Assembly (NCBI GenBank): GCA_036874045.1
Contig: CM072347.1
Coordinates: 8,744,501 to 8,808,500 of the forward strand
Source of the DNA: Cymodocea nodosa
Taxonomy: Eukaryota > Streptophyta > Magnoliopsida > Alismatales > Cymodoceaceae
Direction of reading: 5' to 3'
Length of the DNA stretch: 64,000 nucleotides
A program made the position numbers and the translations under genes. Every line of letters starts with the position of its first letter. Within the stretch, counting starts at the first letter, position 1. The notes below the pieces were generated by a model. That model had not been told where the DNA came from, made no database searches, and worked only from the letters and a program-made list of their open reading frames with translations. This document shows, one piece after another, positions 1-10,836 of this stretch.

Positions 1-1440
1 CTACAACTGAATAATTAGCAAACCTATTTACTAAGCTATTAGATGAAAATTCTTTTTCTAATCTTAGAAGAAACTTAAGCATATGCAAATTATTAGATGT
101 TTAAAATATTTTCCAGTGTATCTTGATTTTAAGTGCTTTAATGTTTTAACTAATTTCTGAATGATATTGTGAATGCTAATTATTTTCATGATTTTATATA
201 ATTTGATAATTATAAAGTATCATTTAAAATTTTAACATTAAATGTGTTGAAAATTTTAATTAAGAAAAGAAATTTAAGGTTAGATATGTATTTCAAATTT
301 TAATTTGGTTGTTAGATGTATTATGTATGATTAAAGAATTGAACACTAAAATTCGTCATATGAAGTCATAAATATTTGTATCTCATTTCATATTATTCAG
401 AATTGATATCTAACAATAACATCATTTTATTTTTGTTTATGCTTAATGTTCTAAAAATTTATGGACAAAGTCCAAATGATGTGCTTATTAAGAGAAAATT
501 ATTCTCATAGGCCTATTATACTTGAGCAATTAAGTATGTAGGGATGTCTTGAAATTTAGCAACCTAAGGTCATGTTTGATCTAGGATTATTGACTGAAAG
601 CTTGATGTTAAAGGACTTAGTATATGTATTAAAAAAAAAAAATTGGTGCAATAGTTCAAATGATTAACTTATTACTAACAAATGCACTAACATATATCAA
701 TTTTTGATTGTGCTTCATGAAAATATACTGTTTATACTTATATATGAGATTGAAAGTTCGAAATTACTTGGTTATGCTTAAGAAATCTATATATCAGAAA
801 ATATTTGGTTTATTATCTGGAACTTTAAGTTTTCTGGTATAAAGTGAAGATTAGAAGCACATGAAATGTTGAACAAAAATAACATGTTATATTATATTAA
901 GTCTTTTAGTATTTCTTTATTTCAATATTTCTGCATTTTTGTGTTTAAGTATTTAAATTTCAGTTACTATTTTAAATTTGATGCAATGTGTAAGGGGAGA
1001 AAAACTTAAAAAATCAGTTAGATTATATACATATTTTATCTAACTTAGAGGTCTAAGTAGAACATTCTAGCTTATTTAATCAAGCCTAGATAGCTTATTT
1101 AATCAACACTTAAATGATTAAGTATACGAACTTCATAATGTTATTAGGTAAGTTTACACATATTAAGTTTATGAAAAAATATTTATATGAGTCAAAAAAA
1201 AGAAAATGAAAATTTGTAAATATACGAAGTTAGTTCGTAAACTTAGGGGCATAAGACTACGAAGGACTTTATAAACTTATGATTTAAGATTATTGACAAT
1301 AGTTATCTTAGTTTAAAAAAAAAATTTAAATCCATTTACCCAATAAACTTTACATATTTAAGTGTCGATAGTTAACTTAAAACTTCATTTAGTTCGTCGT
1401 CTTCTACCTATAACTTGATGGAGCTAGGACAAGTGATTAC
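1..1440 (+). other. AT-rich retroelement noncoding DNA
   Basis: No credible ORF is visible. The stretch around 510-620 (text about 'acttgagcaattaagtatgt', then 'gcaacctaagg' and 'attgactgaaagct') matches, with decay, the 3' noncoding DNA of the F-box elements at about 40165-40275 (+) and 49730-49850 (-). A purine run at about 990-1003 may be an old polypurine tract. From about 1100 to 1400 short motifs of the type TTCGTAAACTTA / CGAAGTTAG recur, resembling the GTTA-rich leader before the accessory ORF near 57.0 kb. I read it as decayed retroelement DNA. The module order (3' UTR-like before accessory ORF) differs from the element at 47-64 kb. Confidence 0.5.
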
Positions 1441-1457
1441 AAGCAAAAGGCTAAGGC

Positions 1458-3720
1458 AAAATGGCTAAGAGAATGTCAAATTGGGAAAGTAAGGTAGATT
1501 TTAATATCTTTCATCAAGTTACTACTTACTGGCACAATGATAAAAGGGTGAAAAAGGTTGATTTAGTAAAATAGACAAAGCAGTTATACATTCAATGTTG
1601 TGAAATAACTAGGCTGTGTAACTTAGAAAATATTTTGTCCACTAAAGATTTTGCCATTAAAGTCAAACGAGCCATAGAAAAAGAAGAAGCAAAGGAAAAA
1701 GCTTTGAAACCTCCCAGCACAGTAGCTCATGATCTTATTAAAAAGAAATCTATTTTCTAGATTCAACGAGAAATATATGTTCAAGCTACTGGAAAAACTT
1801 ACAAGTTTGGAAATATAGAATATGGCCAACATACTATTAGGACAAAGTAGAAAAATGCTAATGAAGAAGAATGGGAAGAAGCACCACCATTCTTCACTGC
1901 TCATTCTATGTTTGATAAAGATAGATATGAGGAGATAGTAAATTTATTATTAGCAACTAGAGAAGACTTGAGAACTACCAAGTAACAAGCTTCTATTGAA
2001 TTTGATCAATGGACAAAGAATCAAATCGAAATTAAAGATGCTTCAAGAGATAATAAGGTATAAGATGTTACTATATACTCTTGAAAATGAAGAAAGGTAA
2101 TTATTTTCTAAATTTGTCAAACTACTGTTGGATGCAAAATTATCTATACAAGAAGCATAGATGGCAGCCTCCAAAGAATTTGACAAAAGAAAAAGAGAAG
2201 GAATTAAATATAGGTTATGGAAAAAGAAGCAGTTCGAGATGGAAAATACTAGAAAATTAGAAAGTCCAGTGAGCAATAAGGAGAAATTGAAGATGAAGAA
2301 GAGCAACCCTTGATAATCAAAAAAAGAAAGTTTGAGAGATTTCCTCAAACTTATATTAGAAAGTTGAGAACAATAAGTTCACAAGGAGCTTCTTCTAGTT
2401 GAACAACTACTTCACCACAAAATGTTGATCAGCCAATTATTCCTACTCTTCAAATAAATCCAACTATCATTGTTAAAGAAATTTTGGAAGAATTGATAGA
2501 TAGAATAAATTTTGAAGATACAGAGATAGAAGAATTCCCATTGGCAGATATTCTAGAATCAATTGTATAAGATATTTTTGAGAATATTGTGGCACCAATG
2601 GATGAAGATATTATTGAAAAATTTATAGAAACAGAATATAGAGAACATGATTTTGAAGAAATAGAGTATACAAAAATACCTCCTCCTATAATTGAAGAAG
2701 AAATAATTGAAGAAGAAGATAGAGAAGAAACATTTGCAGAACAAATGGAAGATATTGTTCAAAGACTAGTTAAACAAGTAGACCAACCACCACTTCAAAA
2801 ATTTCCTAAGACGAAAAATTCTTCACTATACTTTAGAAATTAAGAAGCTTGTGAGAAGTATAAGGTCTATAAATCATTTGATATACTATTTAGCAGACCT
2901 TTAGATTGGAGAAAATTACAGGAAATTTATGGCTTATTTGAATTTCAAGGGCTAATCAACTTTATACAAGAAGAAAATACTTTTTCTTATATCAGTGGAT
3001 TAGTTCTAGCTTTTTATAGCAACTTAACTAAAGTAGAAGGCAAACTGATAACAAATATTGAAGAATAGGACATTGAGTTAAGTCTTGAACTATGTTATCA
3101 GCAACTTGGATTAAGAAATACTGGTCTAGAAATTTTGGAAAATACAACTAGTTAGGTTGGACAAAATTAGATATAAAATCATGCCTATGTATAGATCATG
3201 CTATTCCATTATTAAACAGAATGAAATACCTAAATGGAAAAGCTCGATTTATTACCTTTGTTCTTATCAAGACAATTTATCAAAAGTAAGGGCATGAAAT
3301 GGAATTAAGCCAGTTTGTCAAATTGGCCACTTATGCTATTATCAAAAAGATCCAAGTAAATTGCTATCGAGTATTCATCTCCAAAATTAAGTTAGTATAA
3401 ACAAAGTTATTTTTTGGAGATGCCCTATTCTTATTAATTAGTGGATCTTTAACTTTGGCTAAATGGAAAATCTACCAATAGAGGTCAAGGTATTTGACTA
3501 TAAAAGATTTTAAAAGATTTACTATAAATGATAGTGAAACAACTTATAGACAGTCAAATACAATAGTAGTTTCTACTTCAGAAGGTCTAATTAACATACA
3601 AATACAACCTTCAACTTTTAAAGCTCGATGTTCCATAGATCTTCTGCTACTTGCCTAGCTAGAACAAATGTAAGAATCCATGGTAAAAATGCAAATAGAT
3701 ATAGAAAAATTATAAAGAAA
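1458..3720 (+). pseudogene. decayed retroelement accessory ORF (plant transposon-protein domain)
   Basis: An acidic, coiled-coil-like reading frame starts near ATG 1461 and is broken by many stops and probable frameshifts; the longest open piece is 2589-2843. The part at about 2843-3170 aligns well with the accessory protein at 55380-54967 on the - strand. Shared positions include an F-x-x-(Q/N) start, SRPLDW/CRPINW, a GLFEFQ/DLFEFQ block and a run of similar residues to ILENTT/ILEDTT. The last part (about 3408-3540, FFGD..LLISG..LAKW) matches the C-terminal end of the same protein (54801-54700). This kind of domain lies downstream of pol in plant elements; its function is unknown. It sits directly before a Copia-type polypurine tract and LTR, so it probably belongs to the SIRE-like element, although its relative is in a Ty3 element. 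Confidence 0.6.
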
Positions 3721-3965
3721 TGAAAATTCTTCTCTAATGTACTCTAAAACTTTTGTATTGCTTTTCTTTTTGAAATGACAAAAAGGGGGAGAAAGTATTA
3801 TATTTTTCAAATATATGTGATTGAATGAATGCTATGCTATGAATGTTTTGAATTTTATTTAAGGAAGAAAAATGAGTGTACTAAATGACTGTTATGAAAT
3901 GTTAAATTATTATTGAATGACTGAATTATTTGAAAAAGTTTTATCATCATAAAAAATGGGGAGAT
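3721..3965 (+). other. pre-LTR spacer with polypurine tracts
   Basis: There is no ORF. It holds two purine runs: 'aaaaagggggagaaag' near 3780-3795, and 'aaaaaatggggagat' ending at about 3965, immediately before the LTR. The second is placed as expected for a Copia 3' polypurine tract; the first looks like the purine run that often follows pol in SIRE-like elements. Confidence 0.55.
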
Positions 3966-5721
3966 TATTAGGGATAATGTTCTTATCTATTAATATGTTT
4001 ATATTTTGAAGATTGACAAAATGATTTATACTTCAGTTATGTAAAATGATGAACTTTAGAATAGTATCAAGTCTATAAGTTTCTAGACTGTCGTAAAAGT
4101 TATATAGTTAACTTTACGTATAATCGTAAACTTATCTAATTCATAACACTAGTTTAAAACTCTAGAATTTATCTAAATATATAATTTTACAAAGACTCGT
4201 AAAGTTATAATGGTAAAGTTATAACTTTACAGACATTCGTAAAGTTATGAAGTTGCATATATACATATATATATAAGTTATGAATCTTAAGCTCGTAAAG
4301 TTATGACTTTAACGTTATGGATCTTCGTAAACTTATGATATATAGAATTCATAAAGTTATAAAGATAACTTGACAAACCTTCGTAAGGTTATCTCTTAAG
4401 AGGTTTGTAAAGTTATAAGTCTAGTATACGTAGTTTGTCAAAGATAAACAATTGTGCTTTACACGTGTCAGCTCGTATGAGTTCATAAAGATAAGGGGAT
4501 AAGTTTATGAATGTTCATAATGTTTTGTTATGCATAAGCTCGTAAAGTTATGAGCATAACTTTACAAAGGGTCATAATGTCTTCACTTTGATAAATTGAT
4601 AATTGCTTCTTTTATTTAATCAAAGTTTGTTGTAGGATTATCTATTTTGCAGATGACACATGGCACATACGTACTCACACACATTCTACCATATTTCTAA
4701 AGACTCAGTCAAATATTTATTGATGGCAATCAGAGATCGATTTAACAAAGTCAAGATTGAAAATCGTGGTTCGAAAAAGTTTAGAAACTAAACAAGTCTG
4801 TTAAGCAAAGCTTAACTCAATGAAGTAAGTCTGTTGAGTTACGGTGAAGTCCACAAGGTAGGTCCATTGAGTCACAATTAAGTCTACGGAGTAAGTTCGT
4901 TGAGTTTCACTATCTCCATAAGCTAGTTATTTTTCTACTATTCACATAGTGAGCAGTTATAGGAAATTTGGAAGAGAAAGAACATGTATGTAGGATCATG
5001 TGTAATCAATTAGAGTTCTTTATGTAATATAAATTGAGTAAAATCAAAGTTAGAAGTGAGTTCCCTTTCAGTAGTAACTCCAAAGAGAAAACTCTCAGAA
5101 GTCTTGAAGATACTTGGAGAGTGAGAGTTGAAAGTCATCCGAAGGAACTTCATGGTAAAAAATTCATTTCCTATAGATTCAAGGATTGCCGTATCTATAA
5201 GAGGAAAGTTTTTACTATGTTTATGCTTTCATGATTAATTCCTCTTTACATTACATCAAAAATTAAAAAAGAGAACCTATCCACAAGGGGTGTTGTAGAT
5301 GAAACTCTGAAAGGTGTTCTTTTAGAAGAGTTTCAGGTAACTTTACAAATAGGGTGTTCATAAAGTTATGCAGATAACTATATGAGGGTTCATATAGTTA
5401 GCACAGTAACTGTACGAGGATTTGTATAGTTAGAGGGAGAACTTGACAAAGGATCAATGCCTTATCAAGTTGATTTTGCTTTGAGTAAAGCTATAGTACA
5501 CTAGGTTTTGAGTGAACTAAAAACTTCTAAGAATAGTGAATTCTTGAGTAGGGACTCAAGGAGTAGACATACCCTGGTTGAGGGGAACCACTATAAATTG
5601 TCTATGTGATTTAATCTTTGTTTTATTTCCGCATTAACTAGATTTAAAAAGGAACCAAAAATACTACATAATCTGTAGTATACTTAATTCACCCCCCTCT
5701 TAAGTATAAACCTTTCCTACA
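3966..5721 (+). repeat. SIRE-like Copia 3' LTR
   Basis: The LTR starts TATTAGGG (decayed TGTTAGGG) after a polypurine tract and ends CCTACA, where Ty3 pol coding sequence resumes abruptly. The end region has the AATTCACCCCCCTCTTA signature of SIRE-like LTRs. Positions 4090-4565 hold many copies of a CGTAAAGTTAT-type motif, including a perfect 10-bp hairpin at 4542-4565 (GTAAAGTTAT, loop GAGC). Positions 4800-4920 and 5340-5440 hold further GTTGAGTT and TATAGTTA motifs. The matching 5' LTR is outside the window, so no target duplication can be checked. Confidence 0.7.
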
Positions 5722-6680
5722 CCTTCCATTATTGAGTTGCCTTCTCTTGAATTGAAATCCTTGCCACAAGACCTCAAGTATGTTTATTTGGAAAGGGAGG
5801 ACATCTTGCTAGTTATTTTCTCTTTCCATCTTTCTAGTGAGCAAGAAGAGATGTTGTTGGTAATTTTAAGAGAACATAAGGAGGCCATTGGTTGGACAAT
5901 GGCGACATTAAATGAATTGACCCTAGTTTATGTTAACATAGAATTCACTTAAAGAATGATATTACACCTTCTACGGATCCATAGAGAAGATTAAACCCTA
6001 ATATAAAAGATGTGGTTAGAAAAGAAATTATTAAGTGGCTAGACCATGACATCATTTATCTTATTTCTGATAGTCTTTTTTTTTTTAATCCTCCAAGAGT
6101 ATCCATAGAGGTGATAACGTGTGAGTCTCAATGGACACTCAAACGATTTGGTATACACCAAGAGTATCTAAGGAGGCGAAAGCTTATAGGAGGCCTTGCT
6201 AGGCCCCAACATGGTAGATTTCTCCAAGTATCGTGCACTTTGTCTCGTAGAAATTCTCAATTAGTTGAGGGTACCCTAAATGACCTCATCCACCAACTCG
6301 ATTAAGATTACTAATAGAGGTAAGACTTGCAATGTTGACACGTGAATTGGGCAAATGGTTAACTCCAAAGTTCTTATAGAAGTGAGTACTTGGTAGTAGG
6401 TGTAAATGCACCTTAATAGTCTTTGGGTTAGCCCTATTTAGGTTGTCCCAAAGAAATCTAGTATTATAATCATAGAAAATAGTAATCATGAGCTAGTCCC
6501 TACTAGAGTGTAGACAAACTAGCGAGTGTGCATAGACTATAGAAAACTTAATATAGCTACTAGGAAAGATCATTTTCCCTTGCCTTTTATGGATTAGATG
6601 TTAGAAAAGTTAGTTTGGTAAGAATATTATTGTTTCCTAGATGGTTATTTTAGATATAACCAAATTCCTGTAGCACTTTG
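5722..6680 (+). pseudogene. Ty3/Athila-like pol, left part (protease end to reverse transcriptase)
   Basis: Translation in fragments gives the region between protease and RT (LELKSLPQDLKYVYLE, then EAIGWTM) and the start of RT (KEIIKWLDHDIIYLISDS, later RVCIDYRKLN, TRKDHFPLPF). It is close to the pol at 57-62 kb. It begins where the SIRE-like LTR ends and stops at 6680, where a Copia element inserted; the coding text continues at 21979 after one copy of CTTTG. There are several stops and a 337-bp insertion at about 6079-6415, so it is an old, dead copy. Confidence 0.85.
6070..6424 (-). mobile_element. small poly(A)-tailed retroposon-like insert
   Basis: ATAGTCTTT occurs at 6070-6078 and again at 6416-6424, and the RT coding text is continuous when the DNA between is ignored (ISDS..., then WVSP-like text). 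The insert starts with a run of 11 T (6076-6086), which is a poly(A) tail on the - strand, and is about 337 bp long. No clear tRNA A and B boxes were found, so it may be a SINE of unrecognised type or a retroposed transcript fragment. Confidence 0.5.
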
Positions 6681-7690
6681 TGTTAGGGCAAGTACTACAA
6701 GTGTGGAGTATGCCACAAGAAGTCTAGGTTCAATAAGAAGCTTGCTAACAGTAAGTATCCGGTAGATATATATTTTCGGTAGGTTATCAGACCTAAGTAT
6801 CTGAAAATAAAGTTTCAATCGGAGGCTTTGAGCTAACTATCCAAAAGTCAGAAGATTTCGGAGGGTTACTAGCTATAACCATCCAAAATGACTTAAAGGA
6901 TACTTAAGTGGACATTCAGACAATTAAGAAGCTAAGTATCCAAAAGTCAAACACTTAAGTGGACCTTCGGATAGTTAAGAAGCCAAGTATCTGAAAAGTA
7001 AAGACTTAAGTGGATCTTCGGATAGTTAGGCAATAACTATTCGAAAATCATAAGTTTTTGGAAGGTTAATAGCAGAACCTTTCAATATGACTAAAGAGAC
7101 ACTTAAGTGAGTTTTCAAATAGTTAAGACAGTAACTATCTGAAAAACATGTAGTTTTCAGAGAGTTAACGATAGAACCTTCCAAAGGATAGAGAGAGAGA
7201 AGTAAGTGGGTTTTCAAATAGTTAAGTTTATAACTATCCAAAATACCGAATCTCTTCGAACAGTTAGCTTGCTACAGTACTGCCCGTTAGAAAGAAGAAT
7301 TTCTTCTGATAGTTAAGTCTGTAACTATCTGAAATGTTGCAGATTTTGATAAGTTAGGAAGATAAGGCTCTAAAATTGAGAGTCCCTTCTCCAAAGCATT
7401 ATTTCTCTACTATAATGGCTTGTATGTAATTAAAGGTTTATAAACCCTAAGTTGGGTAGTATATAAACCTTTATGATGTTGTAAAACATTGCCATTGATT
7501 GTGTCGAAGCTCATAAAAGAACCCTCAACTCTTCGTGGATGTAGGCTGTTGCTGAACCACGTAAATCCTATGTCTTCATTGTGTTATTTCTTCTTTTACT
7601 CTTCACTTCCAATTTCGGTAAGTTTAGAGGTGAGTGTTTCAGTATCGTGCCATAGAAAGTTGACTGAACGATCTGTTCCAAAGTCTAACA
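6681..7690 (+). repeat. Copia 5' LTR
   Basis: It runs TGTTAGGGCAAG to AAGTCTAACA and its partner is 20969-21978. A TATA box lies at 7459-7468 (TATATAAACC). The first 600 bp are an array of alternating CGGATAGTTA and TAACTATCCGAAA-type half-sites, many of them forming hairpins. Confidence 0.93.
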
Positions 7691-7692
7691 AC

Positions 7693-7705
7693 TGGTATCA
7701 AAGCC
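7693..7705 (+). other. Copia primer binding site (initiator Met-tRNA type)
   Basis: TGGTATCAAAGCC lies two bases after the 5' LTR. It matches the usual plant TGGTATCAGAGC site with one change. Confidence 0.85.
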
Positions 7706-7750
7706 GAAAGTTCTTCAGTTTAACAGAATGGAAGACGATAGAAAACTCAG

Positions 7751-9289
7751 TGTTCAAGCTTTAATTTTGCCCATTTTTAATGAATTTTATAAGTAATTTT
7801 GCATGATATTATCTATCTATGGTGGATAAATGATATTAATTATGGGTAATATAAGTCTTGAAATATAGTGCAATATAGAAATTTAATTAACAAGTGCATC
7901 CCTCATTGAATATAATTTTACATGGAACACATTGATTTTATTTTGAATGTCCTATGTTGGCTAACGTCTCTTGGAGTTCAATTTCCATTAATTGTAGGTA
8001 ACACACATATGGAAGGAGCTTAATGCAAAAGACCAAAAGAAGATGTAAAGAATCAAAAGTTGGTGGACTAAACTTTAAAGAAGAGGGCATGCCAACACCT
8101 TATTGACCCTCCTAGATCTATGGCATCCTATTGGCTTGGTGATAAAACCAAGGTGCCACATCAAAGAGAGAGAACACATGCTAACATAAAGGCAAGGAGA
8201 GAGGAATTTCGTAGGCCAACTTGGTGTTTCCAAGGAGAGAAAGAAGGAGGAGAAGAAGCTTGGAGGTGAGGCTTGTGCTTCTAAAGAGAGACCATCCATT
8301 CATGCTATTCACCATTCCAAGGGCTAAGGAGAAGACGTCCAAGCTTGGAGGTGGATTTGCTGCCAAGTTCCATTGAATTCAAAGCTCTAGAGAAGAAGAT
8401 AAGAAGCTCCTAAGGTAGTGACAACTCTTAGAGTTTATTATTTTCTTGTATAGAAGGAAGAATTGATGAGAAATGGTGGTGAACATCTCAATTATATGTC
8501 TTCTTAGCTAGATAGAGTTCAATGAATGTATATGAATGTTTAATTCTTCTTTTCAACTTCTAATTTGCATCCTCTATTCACGTGTATTGTTGGGGCTGTT
8601 GGTGAGGCTTTCACACGAGTGAATGACACTCATCAATGGTGGCTTGGCGCATTTGAGAAGAAGGTGTGAATTGAAAGAAGAAGAAAATAAGTGTTGATGT
8701 TCATTTGAATGAAGAATCTATCACTTATATCTAGTTGTTAATTTTAATTTCAGTAGTTAATTGAGTTTGTTATATCTTATATTGATCACATTTTGTCCTA
8801 ATCAATCTCCAAAAAGAATTTCTAATGCAAGTAGTATAGTATAGTTTAGCTAGATTAGCAAATAGCATAGTTGCATGCATTTAGTATAAATTAGAATAGA
8901 GTAGTATAGTCTATTGAACCTTGTTGTTTTATTTTTCTTTCCTTAATATTGATGCATTGATATCACTTCTGAAATCATGTGGAACTTGTGTGCATGTTAT
9001 AATTGAATGAGTTGATAGATTTACAAGTAAAGAAATTGATTCACATCACCATTTTCCACTACAAATTGCCTTGAAATTGCATGATTTGTGAGCTTGTGTT
9101 AACTTTGATTATTCTACATTCACATGTCATTAATTTACTGAAGTATACCTAAGAGCTTGAAGAACAAGTTGAGTAATAATTGATTAAGTCATAAACACAA
9201 TCCTTGTGGAAGAATGACCTGTATTTGCCATGTACACCAAAAGAACTGTGCACTTACAGTAAAGCTTGAGCTAAAAATATAGCTCAACA
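7751..9289 (+). repeat. Inverted-LTR element, left LTR (wrong orientation)
   Basis: It reads TGTTCAAGCTTTAATTTTG to TAGCTCAACA on the + strand, while the element's genes are on the - strand. It is the reverse complement of 15431-16969 at equal length (1,539 bp). Beyond its U5 end it keeps AGTTTTTG, the leader bases that normally follow the 5' LTR up to the PBS, and then joins the C-run of the polypurine tract (9298-9304). Confidence 0.9.
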
Positions 9290-10836
9290 AGTTTTTGCCC
9301 CCCCACACTTAAACTTTGCTAGTCCTCTAGCAAAATTTACAGAAGAAAAGATTAAGGAATCCCTTTTAAACAAACAAACACAATAAAGAAAATTAAGGCA
9401 AATTAAATTCTCACCAAGTAATGCAACAATACTTATAGATAATCTCCACTCACAAGTTGAGTTCCTGTAATGGTGAGGAATTTAGAATGGACATCTAATG
9501 CCAACCTAAGGAAAATAAGTTTTTAAGATACTATTAAGTGCAAAGTGCTTAGACCCATAATCAATAGCATCTAGGTTCATCTCACTTAATCCAAGAATAC
9601 ATGAAGGTTTCTTTAGGCTTCTATCCTCTAGTACATTGCCCCTTTATTTTCAATTGAGTTTTTTTTTTTTTTTTTATTCTATAAAAGTATTTTCTTTATT
9701 CATTCTATAGAACAACTTCTTCTTCTTCTTCTTTTTTCTTTTTTTTTAAAACCTCTCTTTTCTCACATCCTACCACTACCCTTAGGATACCTCCCATAAA
9801 GGGTTTACATGTGAAGACTAAGAGGTTACTTAGCCTCCGTCCCCAACAACCTTATGAGAACGGGTATCAAACCTTATTCCCAAATTCATATATCTACCCT
9901 TCTCATGGGACAACCTATTGGAAAGATTTCCTAAGCCACTCCTCAAGATTCATGTCATAAGAAGAGTCCTCTAGATACCACATGATTAAGAGTCTAGTGC
10001 AAGAATGTGTATATGTTATAAGTAAGAAACTATGGTTGGCATCTCAAATGCATATTCCTATCCTCACCTTAAAGATAAGCTCAGCTCTAAGTGTAAGACA
10101 TCATAAGGAAAGAACATTACTGAGGAAAATTCAACATGCCACAAAAAGAAATTAAGTTCAAATGAAAACAAAGCTAAAACTAATAAAGAATTAATGATCT
10201 TAACCTTAAGAGCATACAATGGAGATTGAGTAGCATGCTAGTAAGGCTAAGATGCAATAATTCAAAATCAAAATTAAACTAACAAAGCTATTTCCTAAAA
10301 AAAATTAACATGCAAGTTCTTATCATGGATACACATAAAACATGGTGGCATGCAACATATAGAACGAATTTTCAAACTTACCACCAACCTGCTTGTGAAA
10401 GAAACTTACATTTGGAAAATTTTCAATTTCATTGCTGTAGTATGCATCCTAAAACATTTTTTTACTTTCTCCTCCCCCCCGCACTTAGTTTCTGCATTGT
10501 CCTCAATGTAGAAAAGATTGTTACAACAATAAGAATAAGTAAAAAAATGTTAGCGCATACCTATTGTGCACTGCTCTTCAAGTGGTGTAGATAAATTGTA
10601 TTTAACTCTAATTATGGTTGAACATCAATTTGTCAAACAAACACATGATATAATGATAAAGTCTTTCAACCCATTCTACACCCTTCAAGTGTTTGAAAAT
10701 CATGCATATAAAATTTAGACGTGAACTTGCAATAATCAATTTTATTGTTAACTACTAACACAATAATACATATAATGAAAAATTACTAAAAATTAAGAAA
10801 AGAAAAACTACATCTACAACTAAATACATATAAAAA
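9290..10836 (-). other. 3' noncoding region with two polypurine tracts
   Basis: There is no credible gene in 1.55 kb after pol. On the - strand there is an internal G-run (10480-10471) preceded by CATTG-AGGA-CAATG, and a terminal G-run (9304-9298) preceded by the hairpin TTTGCTAG-AGGA-CTAGCAAA. The same two-tract layout is seen in the F-box elements. T- and A-runs around 9660-9750 look like 3' UTR. Confidence 0.7.

Noticed and set aside
4090..4565. CRISPR-like array of short repeats
   Set aside because: The repeats are irregularly spaced, vary in sequence and lie in a plant LTR; there are no uniform spacers.
10310..10594. 94-codon + strand ORF
   Set aside because: It spans the internal polypurine tract of the element on the opposite strand, so coding is unlikely.
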